This document shows positions 1 through 13,171 of a DNA stretch of 64,000 nt, piece after piece. The position numbers and the translations under genes are program-made. This DNA comes from Hoplostethus atlanticus (Eukaryota > Chordata > Actinopteri > Trachichthyiformes > Trachichthyidae), in contig JAXDDX010000278.1 in the NCBI GenBank assembly GCA_034670405.1, forward strand, positions 62,001 through 126,000. The letters run 5' to 3'. Each line of letters starts with the position of its first letter. Position 1 is the first letter of the stretch. Below the pieces are notes generated by a model. The model was not told the origin of the DNA. It was given only the letters and a program-made list of their open reading frames with translations, and ran no database searches.

Positions 1-719
1 TACTTGCTGTCACCCATGCAAGCATCAACATATACACATCAAAACTGTGCATCGAAACATGAAAACTGAAAATAACTTAATACTTTAATGGCATTTGACA
101 ATGCCGCATGCCATGTTGCTCACATGAACACTGCAAAAACTGTTCATCTTACCGGGTCAGTCCAGGATAGAATTTGTTTTTTTGTTTCTTTTCTTAAAAC
201 AAATGAAACGTGAATCTGCCAGTGGGGGTGCGTTAATTGCCTGCGCTTCCAATGCAGTTTCACCTGCTTTGTTAATTTTGAAACAAGTGATAATATCTTG
301 AAATAAGCTGGATCGCTCCACTGGTATCAAGTTAGTGTCACTTGATTCAAGGAAACTCTTGAAACAAGCATCGGAAACAAGTAAACCTATCTCACCCCAC
401 TGGCAGATTCTTTCAGTTGTTCTAATAAGACTCAATTCTAAACTAAATGACTTGTTCAGATGAACGTTTTTGCAGTGCAGAAAAGAGTGTTAAATCTATA
501 CATGTAGACGTCAATGTCCCTTTGTACTGAATGGGGCGTCCTGTTGTCCTTGTATGTGTGTCTGCATGTACTGGAAGTTGTCAATATGTCAAATTCCTAT
601 ACATTCATCACTCAATAGTATCTGATTCTCATAATTGGATTACGATCATGTTATATTAGTGTCATGTATTTGCAGTGTCAGCTCTCAGCTTTTCATAAGA
701 CCGTCGTGATAGTCAGTAC
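1..719. other. intronic sequence of atp6v1c2, no exon seen
   Basis: This stretch lies downstream of the last atp6v1c2 exon in the window on the minus strand. I looked for the next V-ATPase C exon (the family continues with a helical stretch and a conserved NNLK motif) and did not find it. The minus-strand open frame at 157-435 resembles nothing I recognise and is not flanked by matching splice sites. Confidence 0.6.
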
Positions 720-1249
720 CTTGTTGATGATGTCTGCCAGGCCGCGGAGAGGCAGAGCAGTGGGATACTTGGCTCTGTCCCATTGAAACTTTGTCACGTA
801 GCTCACCAGGTCCACTGACACACACACACACACACACACAAGAATTCATAAATTAACTAGAAAGCATAAATGGCAAAATTTCAAGTGCACGCCACTGCAC
901 CATGGAATAGAATAAATTAGACTCTGTTTCATGCAAGAAAATACAGGTAAAGTAATGGGACACACGCAGCATCACACTGCAACTCAAAGAGCAAATGCCG
1001 GCAGGTGAATACCCCTGAGGGACTGGAGGTAGGCTTTCAGGGGAGACGGGGGGACACTCTGATTCGTGTTGTGGTCTGATGGGGGAGAACGACCAGAGGA
1101 TGTTGTTAGCGTCGGTTTTGGTTATTTATTGAGCTTGCCTGTTGAAGTTATGCTGCACTGTCACAGGCAGGCTCAGCATTCCCAGGTGGAACAGCTGATT
1201 CAGTATAGGGAAAGGTATAGGTAATCAACAAGGTAAAGATAACCCTGTG

Positions 1250-1280
<31 letters not shown>

Positions 1281-1347
1281 AGGCATGTGAGTTGCCTGAG
1301 GCTTCTTTACTCTTAGCTAATGAGTTCCTTTACTGCATGATCAACAC

Positions 1348-1413
<66 letters not shown>

Positions 1414-3047
1414 AATATAAGTATGTGACTCACCTCCATTGGCTAGGGCATTTTCCATCACTCTGCCACTGGACTGCTCCATCACCTCCCTCAAACACTG
1501 ACACGTTCTCTTCATCACACTGGGGAGTAACAAGAACAAATTCTCCTGCTTACTACAGAGGAGCACCACTTGATGATTATAAGCCATGTTCTGGCCTTCT
1601 GATTCAAAACACTTTTAAAGCGTCGTAGAAGGTTTGTGTAGGACGGAGATGTCAAGGGATTAGTCCCATTAGAAGTAGTGTTCTCCCTTCAAATGTAAAC
1701 TTCAGATTCTTTCCCAAGAGCCACTAAGCAGCACACTGAGTTATTAATGCAGCCCCAAGGCTTTATTTATCCAAATAAGGTTGTGCTTCTTCTTCACATG
1801 TGCCTTCGAAGAGACCTCTAGCTGATGAGAGAGTCAGTAAACAGTGGACCAAGCTGAAATTCAGAGCCGGATTAAAGCTGGTTAGGCCTAAACTAGATAT
1901 ATGCCACATTTCTGGTAGTGTAAATAGGGTTTAACTCCCCACTTACACCTCCTCAGCTCACATACACGACCAATGAATTTAAAAGCAGGAGGAAAACTAA
2001 CCGTCAGCTGCCCCTGGACATAAATTAATCATGACGGAGACCGCACACAAGCTCAGAGCTACTAGTCTTAATTGAAGACAAGGCAGTATGTTAAAGCATT
2101 GCGTGTACCTCTTGTGTGATGACTACTAACACAAACAGCGTGAACACAGCATGAACACAGCGTGAACACAGCGTGAACACAGCGTGGCGGAACGTGGTAC
2201 TGTTTCCCTCATATGGTCTTTTTACCTTTCAGCCAGCGCGTCAAGCCCGGAGAGATCATCTGACACACTGAGCAGACAGTCCAGTGTTCCCACCTGGGGG
2301 GCACAGTAGTGTACATACAGTACAGTTAGTGTTAGCGGCCAGAGGAGCTGAAGCCAATAAACCTGAGCCACAGCATTGCATTTGTAATCACTCATCAACT
2401 TAGTTAGTGTGTAAAATCAGCCAGAAAACGACCATGCATCCCATGCAGCGTCACATTTGAAGGGTTTTTCCTCTTTGAATTCTTGATAGTATTAAAAAAT
2501 AAAAAATAAAAGCTGCGGTTAAAATGGTATTTCTGACGACCAGAGTGTACATTGATCATGTTGAGTGAAATGGGTCAGATGGAAATTTTGCTACAAACTG
2601 TAGAGAGCAACCTGAGCCTATAGTCCTTCACCAGAGAAGGACACCAAACACCCTCAACCTCTTCAACTACACTGTACAGTACTCTTATCAGCACAGAACT
2701 ACAATACACTAACAATACTGGTGCCATTTTTTTTTGCCAATAGTGTAAACACTGGGCAAGAAGAGCAACTTGCTTGGCTTGTCATTGTGTACTGCTGTTC
2801 ATCTGTACACTTAATGTGAAGGGGGGGGGGGGGAGGTTCACTTTACTCAAATTCACTCAGACTATTTGTTGGACCCAGTATGCCTTTGGGACAGAGATAT
2901 ACAACCCAGCTCGCCTACCTTGAGCTCTGGGATGGAGAACTTGCAGCAGGAGGCCAGGTTGGTTTTGGCGATGGTGCGCTTGAGCTTCTCTAGGCTGGTT
3001 AAACTGGCCTTGTCCAGTGGGACAGAAATCAACCACAAATCCGTCAT
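720..3047 (-). CDS. atp6v1c2: V-type proton ATPase subunit C2, N-terminal part (partial)
   Basis: Subunit C of the cytosolic V1 sector links the peripheral stalks of the proton-pumping V-ATPase to the V1 head and takes part in reversible V1-Vo assembly. Four coding exons are visible on the minus strand: 3047-2919 (starts MTDLWLISVPLDKASL, ends SIPELK), 2293-2226 (VGTLDCLLSVSDDLSGLDAL), 1519-1434 (CLREVMEQSSGRVMENALAN) and 814-720 (VDLVSYVTKFQWDRAKYP). All have GT-AG borders and sum to 378 nt (126 codons) in one frame. The rest of the roughly 380-residue protein lies off the left edge. The C2 rather than C1 paralogue is inferred from its position next to nol10 and odc1, as in human 2p25.1. The gene is head-to-head with nol10. 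Confidence 0.9.
815..841 (-). repeat. (TG)n microsatellite abutting a 3' splice site
   Basis: On the minus strand about 13 TG units run directly into the CAG acceptor of the fourth atp6v1c2 coding exon, taking the place of an ordinary polypyrimidine tract. Confidence 0.9.
1243..1280 (+). repeat. (TG)n / (TGCG)n microsatellite
   Basis: About ten TG units are followed by GTGC repeats, inside the atp6v1c2 intron between coding exons 3 and 4. Confidence 0.9.
1351..1410 (+). repeat. (TG)30 microsatellite
   Basis: About 30 TG units on the plus strand appear as CA repeats in the atp6v1c2 transcript, a few tens of bases downstream of the donor of the exon at 1434-1519. Confidence 0.95.
2136..2187 (+). 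repeat. 11-bp tandem repeat (cgtgaacacag)
   Basis: Roughly 4.5 head-to-tail copies of an 11-bp unit lie in an atp6v1c2 intron. One copy carries a g-to-a change. Confidence 0.9.
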
Positions 3048-3420
3048 GACTTCCACTGCTTCCCATAGAGAGCAGTGACAACTCCTTCCTAGAAAAGGCT
3101 TTGGCACGAAATGGGCTGTGTGAAACATAGATGAAAGAGAGACCTGACCCAGAGCAAACAAACTTATGCAGTAAGATGAGCTGCATCATGGAAAGCCTAG
3201 AGGCTACCATAAATGTACAAATATTAAAAATTAAAACGCTATATGCTGTCATTCTAAAAAGTCTGATTAGTGAATGATATTTCTGTAGCTTGTTTCCATT
3301 AAGCCGTTATATGCTATGTCTTTATTCTTTTTTTTATTATTCCATGCTTTGGCTCAGTTATACCTGCATGAAAGAAAAGAAAAGAAAAGAAAAGAATCGA
3401 TGAAAGCGGCGAGTCTTACC

Positions 3421-3551
3421 GTTAATTGAAGTTCATGCCCGTCCTTTTCCAGTCCCAGTTTGAGTGTTTCAGGAGCTGGAGTGTCTGAGTGCCGCAGCTT
3501 CACCTGAGAGAAGCGTCCGACTGTCGACCGCCTTCCGCAAATGATTACCAT
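3421..3551 (-). other. atp6v1c2: probable 5' untranslated exon of atp6v1c2
   Basis: On the minus strand a good donor (ACG|GTAAGACT) lies at 3420, upstream of the coding exon at 3047. The acceptor just before the start codon is a CTATGGGAAGCAG-type site near 3056. The 5' boundary of this exon is not determined; 3551 is only the end of an open stretch. The reading is an inference from splice signals and position. Confidence 0.4.
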
Positions 3552-4535
3552 TACATCACTGATGGCAGTCTGACCGAGGAAATATCATTGCAAAACATAA
3601 AAATAGAACTCAAAAGATTGTAATTTCTCTGCTTCTGTCTCATTTAATTAGGTTTTCATCTGTTGTTTGAACTGTGACAATATCTATTAATGTGCGGCCT
3701 AATTCAACAAGCCAAGCTGTGACTGAGGTCATTAAAGGAAAGAATGGACTGCAAAACTCAACATAAAAATAGTCGGCTAATTAAATAATTATGGTTAGTT
3801 AGGGTTAATTCTTGATTGATAGGCGTCCACTAATATTCCAGACGCAAAATATATATTTGCATGTATTTTAACAAAATATGTATTATGTAGGCTATTGACT
3901 TATGTATAAACCACATGTAACAAATCTTATGTAAATACATTTCATCATGAATATATTTTCTTGTCTTATGACATTTTTATCAGACTGTGGTGTATATGTT
4001 TTATATGACCATACATTTTTGCGTGTGGGATAGTTATTATAGGCTATGTGTTCGCATACATGTCCCGATTTATGTCTAATTGTAACTGGGCTAACTGTGA
4101 AGGCACAGAAAAAGGATTACTTTGGGGGGAAAAAAACCTTTCTATTAAAGTTATTTTTTCAACAATTATATTAAACAACGTACATATTCCACAAGTTGTA
4201 AGGACCAGTCTGCGTCTAGTCCAGTATCAACTGAGGTGGCTACAATACATAAAAGCCATACTATTTAAGCAATGTACACGAGGTACAAAAGTATTTCCTC
4301 ATGTCTCATTCATTTCATCACTTTTCAAATTTGTCCCTTTTAGCTGTTGAACCACAGACATAGAATCGCATCAGGAACGATTTTCAAACGTCCGTGTTTT
4401 TACACGGACTTGTTTCTGAAAACTCCTGTTTGCTTCCTGTTTTTGCTCCGATGCAACAACGTGGATTGGGTGAAGTTAGCCGGTGTGGGATAAACACAGT
4501 GTTATGTGTGACCGGAGTCTTGTTCTTCGTCTAAA
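3552..4535. other. intergenic region between atp6v1c2 and nol10
   Basis: About 1 kb separates the two divergent genes. It is AT-rich from 3770 to 4070 and becomes more mixed near 4380-4530, where the nol10 promoter must lie. I see no clear TATA box. The plus-strand open frame at 4048-4350 is AT-rich and matches no protein I recognise. Confidence 0.5.
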
Positions 4536-7493
4536 ATGCAGATATCTAGTGTGAATGACGTGAAGATTTATAATCTAAGCCATGGCAAGTCTCTTCCAGA
4601 GGTAAGAGTCACAACATTGCTCGGTGTTAAATAGTGTTAGCTAACTTAGCTAGCCATGAGAAGAGTAGCCCTGATGCATACGGTTCTCTCTTGTGTGGAG
4701 AGAACGTCATGCCAAACTTCAATAAAAAAGTGGCAGTTCAATGTTGCATTGCATATCGACAAAAGTACATGCCTAGTAGAACATCATTCAATAGATATTA
4801 CAAATTACTTTTACAAATCAATTTGGCATTTGTTCAATACATTAAGCAATACTTATTTCAATAAAGTTTCAAGTTAAAAATTGGTTCGCATTGTAGTCCT
4901 ACAGTGTTTTTTCACTATAATACACCGCGGAGAGAGGACGCGTCCAATGTCAATACATTTTAAAGTTGACATTTTACTGAAATTAAGTGCTGCTTGATGA
5001 ATTGCCTGTATGCCCATAGTGTAATCATTAAACAGCCAGCTTTTTGAATGGAGTTTGGTTATTTTCCCATACATGAGAGAACGGCACGTATCATGGCTAT
5101 GAAAACAGAAGCCCACATGTGGAACTGGCCTAGGTAACATAAACATCAAAACCCTCTGTCTTCTTAACCTGCAGTGGCTCTCAGATCGGAAGAAGAGACA
5201 GCTGCAAAAGAAAGATGTTGGTGAGTTGTTGTTCAGCTGCAATTCCAACTTACCAACAACGGCTGGTTAACTGTATCGGAAACTTGTTGTTCTGACTTGG
5301 TCTTGCTTTTAACTTAATTTATTTCTTCTCAGACATCCAGCGCAGGATTGAGCTCATCCAGGACTTTGAGATGCCTACTGTGTGCACTTCTATCAAGGTG
5401 TCAAAGGATGGGCAGTTCATCCTAGCAGCAGGTAAGAGGAACTGTGGATGGTACGTCAGTACACCTTGATTCAAAATGAGATTCTGTGTGATGGTACAAA
5501 GGTTGGACCGGTGTGGGTTTTGGAGGCTGATCCCAATATTTTTGGACTGAAGCTACTACTAACTGATATTTTGTGCTGATTCATTATCTTTAGGTAGGTA
5601 GGTAGGTACTTTATTAACCCCCGGGGGGAAATTTCTGACCCAGACATAGAATAACACTAAGAAGTAAAGAAATAAAACTACAATGGAAATAATAAAATAA
5701 CAATAACTAATAAAAAATATAAGAAGCTATACAAAGTACACCAAATAAAGCTGGTGGGGGCCAATGTCAGCCCAATATGTGGGCAAATTGATAAATCAAT
5801 CTCAACTCTAACCTCTGGGGCTTTGTTTCACCATTTTAATAGGCCTCCAATAATGTTTCAGTATCATTTTCTTTTTTTCATCAATTTCAGGTACTTACAA
5901 ACCCAGGATTCGCTGTTATGACACCTACCAGTTGTCCCTGAAGTTTGAGCGTTGCCTGGATTCAGATGGTAAGTCGGGACAGACCCACCAGCTGTCTGAA
6001 CATGTCCACTTTGTCATGGACCGTGTCTGACAAGTTTGTTTTCTCTCCCTCTAAGTCGTGGCCTTCGACATCCTGTCTGATGACTACTCTAAGGTAAGGC
6101 AGTGGAGGCGTACTTGCCAAAGGTGTGCATGTGTGTGAGAGACAGTGAGAAGCAAAGGATTTTCTCTCCCAGTATTTACTGTGTTGGTGTGTAATTCATA
6201 TTATTATCATGATGCTCCAACAGTTAAAGGAATATACAACGTTTTTGGGAGATTGGTCTGTTGGTCTACGTGATGAGTTGAGTAAGCGATGAGAACATAC
6301 GCGCCAAAATCATCCATAGTAGGCGACTAGCATTATCCAAAAAAGACTGACCAATTTGTAATAATGTTTTTTTAGTTGTTAGTCTTTATTACATGGGCTG
6401 TAAATTCATTCATTTTAAAGATGACATATTAACTCAATACAGGTTAATTTGGAAGTATATCAAGTGAGCAACCATGTATTTTCCTGCTGTGCAGTGAGTT
6501 TTAGTGGTTTGCAGGCTCCCATCACCCACCACCTTCACGTTCTATAGAAACAGAGAAAGTAGTCCTTGCTAGTCTTAAACAGTATGTGTCTCGTACACAG
6601 AAATATATATTTTTAAAAGCATTATCACAGACTTCATATTGGAATGGTTTTGACTCTGTTGTTCACCCTTTCCATTTCTGTGTGTGCAGCTGGTGTTTCT
6701 GCACTGTGACCGCCACGTGGAGTTCCACTCCCAGCACGGACACTACTACAAGACACGCATTCCCAAGTTCGGGCGGGACTTTGCCTACCACTATCCCTCC
6801 TGTGACCTCTACTTTGTGGGGACAAGGTGAGATTAAGGTTGTAAAAATAGATGTTGTTAAAGTCCATGACATCATGTAGCAGTGGATGTCATGTTTGACG
6901 TCCAGGGTGACATTTTGCTGTCGTGCGTCTACAGCGTTAATAATTGTCATTTAATTTTCAGTTCGGAGGTTTACAGACTGAATCTGGAACAAGGCCGCTT
7001 CCTCAACTCCCTGCAGACCGATGCTGTGTAAGTATTAGGGTTTTTCCAAGGGTTATTAGTGCTGGAATGCACTGATACTCAAATAATCCAATGATCCTCC
7101 TGCTGAAGTGATTAAGTGTACATTGGACTGGCTGACTGGAAAGTCTTTCATGGTGGTTGAAACCGCAGACATTGTAACCTCACCAGTAAAATGTTTATAC
7201 CACTCTGGTCTGGCGCTTGGTCAGTGTAAACAGTCATCTTCAGTGCGATCAGTGGCTGCTGTGAAACATTAGCATTTGCAGCTGACGTTGCGTGCCTGTC
7301 CTCTTCTCGCCTTGTCTACCAGGGAGCTCAACGTGTGTGACATCAACCCCGTCCATCACTTGTTTGCCACAGGAAGCACGGAGGTGAGTGTCGTGACAGG
7401 CGGTGTGTGAAATGAGACACCAGTCATTAGCAGACTCAGTTACGTTTGAGTGTGCTCATTATCTTACTAAGGATTCTTCAATGAGTGCTAAGC

Positions 7494-7584
<91 letters not shown>

Positions 7585-10500
7585 CGAATGCGTATGCGTA
7601 TGCATGGCTGCCCATTGCTAAGTGCATTGCAGGATATCCACGGATACTGAAACAGTCTGACATGATCTAAATTGAAGGTTAGAATTAGTAGTCCAATATG
7701 CAAACAGGTTTTTTTTTGGTTTGTAAACATATACCCGTCTCATCAACCTAAATTGCAAAGAGTGTCTGCAATAGAGGAGAATGTGACATCCCAGGTAATT
7801 GAGGCGCCATAGATTCTTCCTATTTTGAGGCATTGAGGTTAAAACAGTTCTGAAGCCGTTACCTCTTCCTGCCGTTTTTTAGCCACCAATGCAAGAAGTT
7901 GCTTAGTGCAGCTTTAAATCCAGATTCAGATCCAGATAATAATCAAAAGTCTTAAATTGGACTTTCTGAAACCTGCGGATATTTTGCATTTGTTTGATCA
8001 TTTTGCTTCTCCCCACCGACCAGGGGAAGGTGGAGTGCTGGGACCCTCGTGTCCGGAATCGGGTGGGTATGCTGGACTGCGCCCTGAGCAGCGTCACCGA
8101 AGGAACAGAGTAAGTACCAAGCAGTCGCACAAAGATGTAAAGCGATATCATCTGAACTCTGAAGATATATATGTATGCGTATGGTGGCTGGATATGTATG
8201 GGTTTTCCCTGTACCTGCATTGTTTCCTTGTTTGCAATAAAGAGGCTTCCTTTCCTTTCACAATGCAGCATGAAAAATAAGCTGCAAGCTGTGAACTATT
8301 ATGGCGCATATCACAGGGTTCAGAAGGAGCCATCTGCTTCACATAGTTCAGCAGCACTCAGCTAGCTAACTCCAGTTTTTTGCCAGTAAAATGTACCTCT
8401 GATGAGTCTAATCGCCTCTGAGTAATCATGCATGCACTGACTTTCCACTAGAGCCATTCAGTTTCTTCACAAACCAAACCAGTGCAGTGGACAGTATTGC
8501 CAGATTACGATAGCTACCCAGGGGTTGCATGGTGGCCTAAGATGGTCCTTCACCTGGAGGACCTATGTTCAACACCCCCCTCTGCTGGAGTGTCTTTGAG
8601 CATGAATCCCTACCAGCTCCATGGGTGCTGTACTGTAGCTCACCCTGACCTCTGACCTGAAAACAGACTTTCCCAGAGGGGATCAATAAAGTATCACATT
8701 ATTATTAAATGAATGGTGACGTTGTTTAAGTGGAATGCAAACGCCTTCCTCACTCCTATTTTTACCTTTGTGTGATGGAAGTGTCGCCTTGCCTCTTCAA
8801 CTCCTCATACTGATATTGTGTTGGTATTCTTCCTGTGTGTTTGTCTACAGAGTGCAAGCTTTGCCTTCGGTCAGCGCTCTCAAATTTAATGGCTCCCTCA
8901 CCATGGCAGTAGGCACCAGCACTGGACAGGTGAGCCAAAGAGATTCAACCATCCACTATTCCGCTGTTTTGGGGAATTGAAAAAGCAGGTCATGTGATGT
9001 GCACTTTGTTTCCATAACAACCAGCATGTCCAGCTCTCAAACACTAACGCAACACAGCCATTGTGCTCCGATCAAAGTAACAATTACTACCAAACTTTCT
9101 ACCGCTACTTTCTCCATTTTCTTTCTGGTTGGAGTGTGGTTGCTGCCAACTGGCTACTTGCCCCGCCTTCTTCGGCTGACAGAAACATGATGATGTCTTG
9201 TGCACTCTTCTAAAAACTTTCCTTAACTTTAAAAAGTGCTCCACTCTGCCTAAAAAGAAGCCAGACGCAGCACTTTTTTCTTTACCACCCAAAGAGGCGC
9301 TGGCAGTTAGAACTAAGTGTGAACGAACACATCCTTAGGTCTTTTTCTATGTTTGTTTTTGATAAGCACTTGACAGCCTACTGCAAAAGCATTCAATCGA
9401 TTTCTGAATTTCTCCTGCGCTTCACCGTCTCGTGTTCTGTCCCGAAGGTGCTGCTGTATGACCTGCGCTCCAGTCGCCCCCTGCTGGTGAAAGATCATTA
9501 CTACAACCTACCGATCAAGTCACTCCACTTCCAGGAGCAGCTGGACCTGGTCCTCTCTGCCGACTCCAAGATCATTAAGATGTGGAACAAAGACACTGTA
9601 AGACTGAGTACTAGCCATTACAGTAAAACAGACGTTCAAACGGCTCTAGGGTGGTTTTGCACTGTTCTGCTAGCAGCCAATATCTTGTGAGTAATCATGT
9701 TTATTAGGTGTTTGAGGTGTCCCCACATTAGCATTAACCTATGTGAAACAAACAACTTGATGGTATGCACTGAATACATAAGAAACACATGGAAAAGAAC
9801 GCTCATCCTATGGTAAGGTGCTGACTAACGGAAGATAAACCCTGCAAAAGTAAATGAAAGTCGCACACTTTTCCCTCCTTGCAGTGATTTAATAAGTTGA
9901 AAAACCAAACCAAATGTTTCAGTCGGGTTGAATAACATGCAACTTTTACTTTTTCATGCTCTGAATACATGCAAACTGGAAAGGGCAGTTCTTGCTGAAG
10001 AAAAGCTTGGACCTAATGTGAATGGGCTCTTTTTGATATTTAATTTCTGTCGCCCCAGGGCAAGGTGTTCTCCTCCATTGAGCCTCCGACCAACATCAAC
10101 GATGTGTGCATCTACCCCGGTTCAGGTGAGAACAACAGACAGGACCACGTTTGTATGCATGTTAAACTCTGCCTCCAGAGATGACTAAAAGCGCTTGTTC
10201 TGAAGTATTAACGTGACTACAAAAATACTACATCTTTCAAAAATATTTTAGTAGATGTAGCCCTGTCACAACCTGCAGTGCGTGCGCAGTTGTTCTCACT
10301 CCACCTCTGGATGGCGCCACCTTGCAGCAGAGTTCAGACTCACCTCATTTGACTTTTCTGCTTCGTCATTACGTGGCCTACAGGTTTATGTGCTATGTGT
10401 TAAAGCAAGACACAAAACTGAGGGTGACGTTGCCTGTTGAAGGCTTGGTTGTGGTTCTTCAGTAAGGTGAAAGTACGACCGCAAGTCTTGAGAAATCATT

Positions 10501-13113
10501 TCAGGTTACGCAGATGAGTCTTCATCACCAACCTTACAGCCAGAGCCTAACATTTTAACTGTGTTATTATTAACAAAAAAAGGTTTACATTAAACTGAGG
10601 GAGGCCAAAAATAAGAACAAATTTAGAAATGTTCCCCCTCGTAATAAGCGTCAGAATGTCTCCTGACTAAACAAATGGTTTACCCATGTAAGATTTGCTT
10701 AGAAGTTGCTGTCTTATAGTTGTTTCATTAGTTTCATATGTGAAGCTGTTGTAGAGCAATGACTTAGAGACACGTACCCACATGATCCAGCTCACCAATT
10801 ATGTTATTTTTCTTCAGTGCAGCAAATGACTTGTTTTGTTTCTCAGGCTACCTTGGCTGATAAATCCCAATGTCAACGAGACATTTGTTTTCAACAGTAT
10901 AAGGCCTCCAAATGATGGAGGGTTTTCCTACCAGCGTTTGTCTGGTGTTGATTTCCCACCCTGCTTCGAATTCTGCGGAACTAGATATCATATCCATACC
11001 TGCTAATGTCCGCCCTCCTTCCTTCCTGACATTGTTTCGCTTGCTTCCTGTGTCTCGTTCACAGGTATGCTCTTCACTGCCAACGAGGACCCGAAGATGA
11101 ACACGTTCTACATCCCGGTGAGTCCTGAGTTATTGACAGGTTTCTGCCACCTGGTTCCCCTGAAGGCTGCGGCGTCCCGCGTCCACGTCATGTGTAAACG
11201 ATCAGCAATCTGCCTCGTGACTCACTGATACACTCCGGTGGCGTGTGTTCTTTTCAAAAAGCCGTGTGTACACAGTAAACTAGACCTTGCTTTGTGTAAA
11301 TGTGTTTATCTCAGAAATGATACAGACAGAGATGGCGACCTTTTCCGCCTGGATTAGAGGGAAGGGTCGGAACAATGTAGGACGATGTGTCAGGACGATA
11401 TCAGCCATTCACTGTAGCCCACCTCCAATATGATGGATATAATGCAACTTGATTGATTGATTTGTTATGTATAATGTTATTATTATTATTATTGTTATTA
11501 TTATTACCATTAATAATTCAATTCAGCTATTGGCAGTTTCAGTCCAAAAATAATATCTATAGCCTCTAAAACCCAATAAGGTCGAACCCTATTAGAAAGT
11601 TATTTTCTCACCACAAGGAGCTGATGATAGTTTTGTGTATGCTGGCAAGTACCACTAAGTAGGACTGTTATTTGCCAAGTACTGTTGGCTAATACTGTTG
11701 GCACTGGTTTTCTATCATTTTCTCAGCTACAGCCTGGGCGTCGCTCTGGGTGTGAGTTCAGACTTGTGTAAATAAGCCTGTACCTCCGTGGTTTATGTCT
11801 CCACTGAGCACATGGTATCAGAGTCCAGCCTTCCACCGCTCGTCGTTTTATCAACTATCAACCCCACAGGGATCACACTAAGGGTTGTGGCCTGGGTGGT
11901 GGAGGGCGTCTTCTGTACACTTCGGCCTCAAGATGTGACTGTGTGTGATATCATCATCTATCTGGACCAGTTAGAGCACCCAGACAGGAAACCACTGAAC
12001 GAGCAGGATGGCTCAATTTAGTCTTGTTGCCTCTGTTCTGATAGCGTGTGTTTAGTTTCTTTCCTTTGGGACATTGGAGGTTTTAAAAAGGAGCCGATGT
12101 GAATATCGGCTCCATTTTCAACTGATCCCCAAACGCCAACAACTCTTTTCTGTGTCACCACTGACCAGTGATTCATGGCCCCGTCGCTCCAGGACAACTG
12201 TGTGACAGCTCAATGTTACAAGCTTGTATTTGCAGTCCATTGATTGAATGTTGTGAGTGCCTTAGATTGACTGGGACTTGATTTGCTCCATTTGTATGTA
12301 GTTAACCCTTATTTAGCTCAGTGCTTCTTGTCTCCACGTATGGGGGAGGCAAAGATGGACAAAAGCATTCAACACTGAGAGACAGTACTAGACACAAATA
12401 CACAAAATGACAAAATAAATCGAGTGACAATGTAAAGGGGAGGGGGGGGTGGAAGTGGATTGAGAAATGCATGTTGTCATCTAGGGACAGAACACCAATA
12501 GACCGCTCAGTGCTGGACTTGGCAGCAGTACGCAACGTGCAAGTGCAAGAAAGGCTCCATTCTTGCCGTCCTGAGACATTCAAAGAAAGGACAAAGAATT
12601 TCCCTTCATTTTGAGAGAACAGCCTTTGTTATTGAAACAGCCGCAAACTGGAAATGACAACTTCCATGGAGGTCTGCCCTATAATTGCTTTGCATTCCAG
12701 ATCGTTGCTAACGAGATGTCGAAGGGAACATGATTGGCAATCTTGGTTTGGTACAATTACTATGTGACGGTTTCTAAAGAGGATCCAATGTGGAAATGCA
12801 GCTTTCTGACGATGTCGACCACACACCCTCAGTGGTGAAATATATTTAACGACATCAAGAAAGTTCACTTTTGGACGCAGAATTCTTGCGTAAAGAAACT
12901 TTGTGGTTTGTGGTTTTGCTGTATGTGTCATCACGGTTTCATATCATCAGGTTTCCACAGCTCATCTGAAAAGCGAACCACTGGAAATGCTCAGCATTAT
13001 CTAACTGGAGTTGTAGCATGAGCTGTGAGAGTTATTTCTGTTTCGACAAATACATGACAGACTACGTAGTTACACATTCAACAGTCTAAATTTGAACCAG
13101 GCCTCACACTAAG

Positions 13114-13171
<58 letters not shown>

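Noticed and set aside
157..435. 92-codon minus-strand frame near the left edge
   Set aside because: Not similar to V-ATPase subunit C and lacking matching splice sites.
1353..1628. Open frames of Cys-Val or His-Thr repeats over the TG microsatellites (also at 7403-7730 and 58416-58738)
   Set aside because: They are translations of dinucleotide repeats, not genes.
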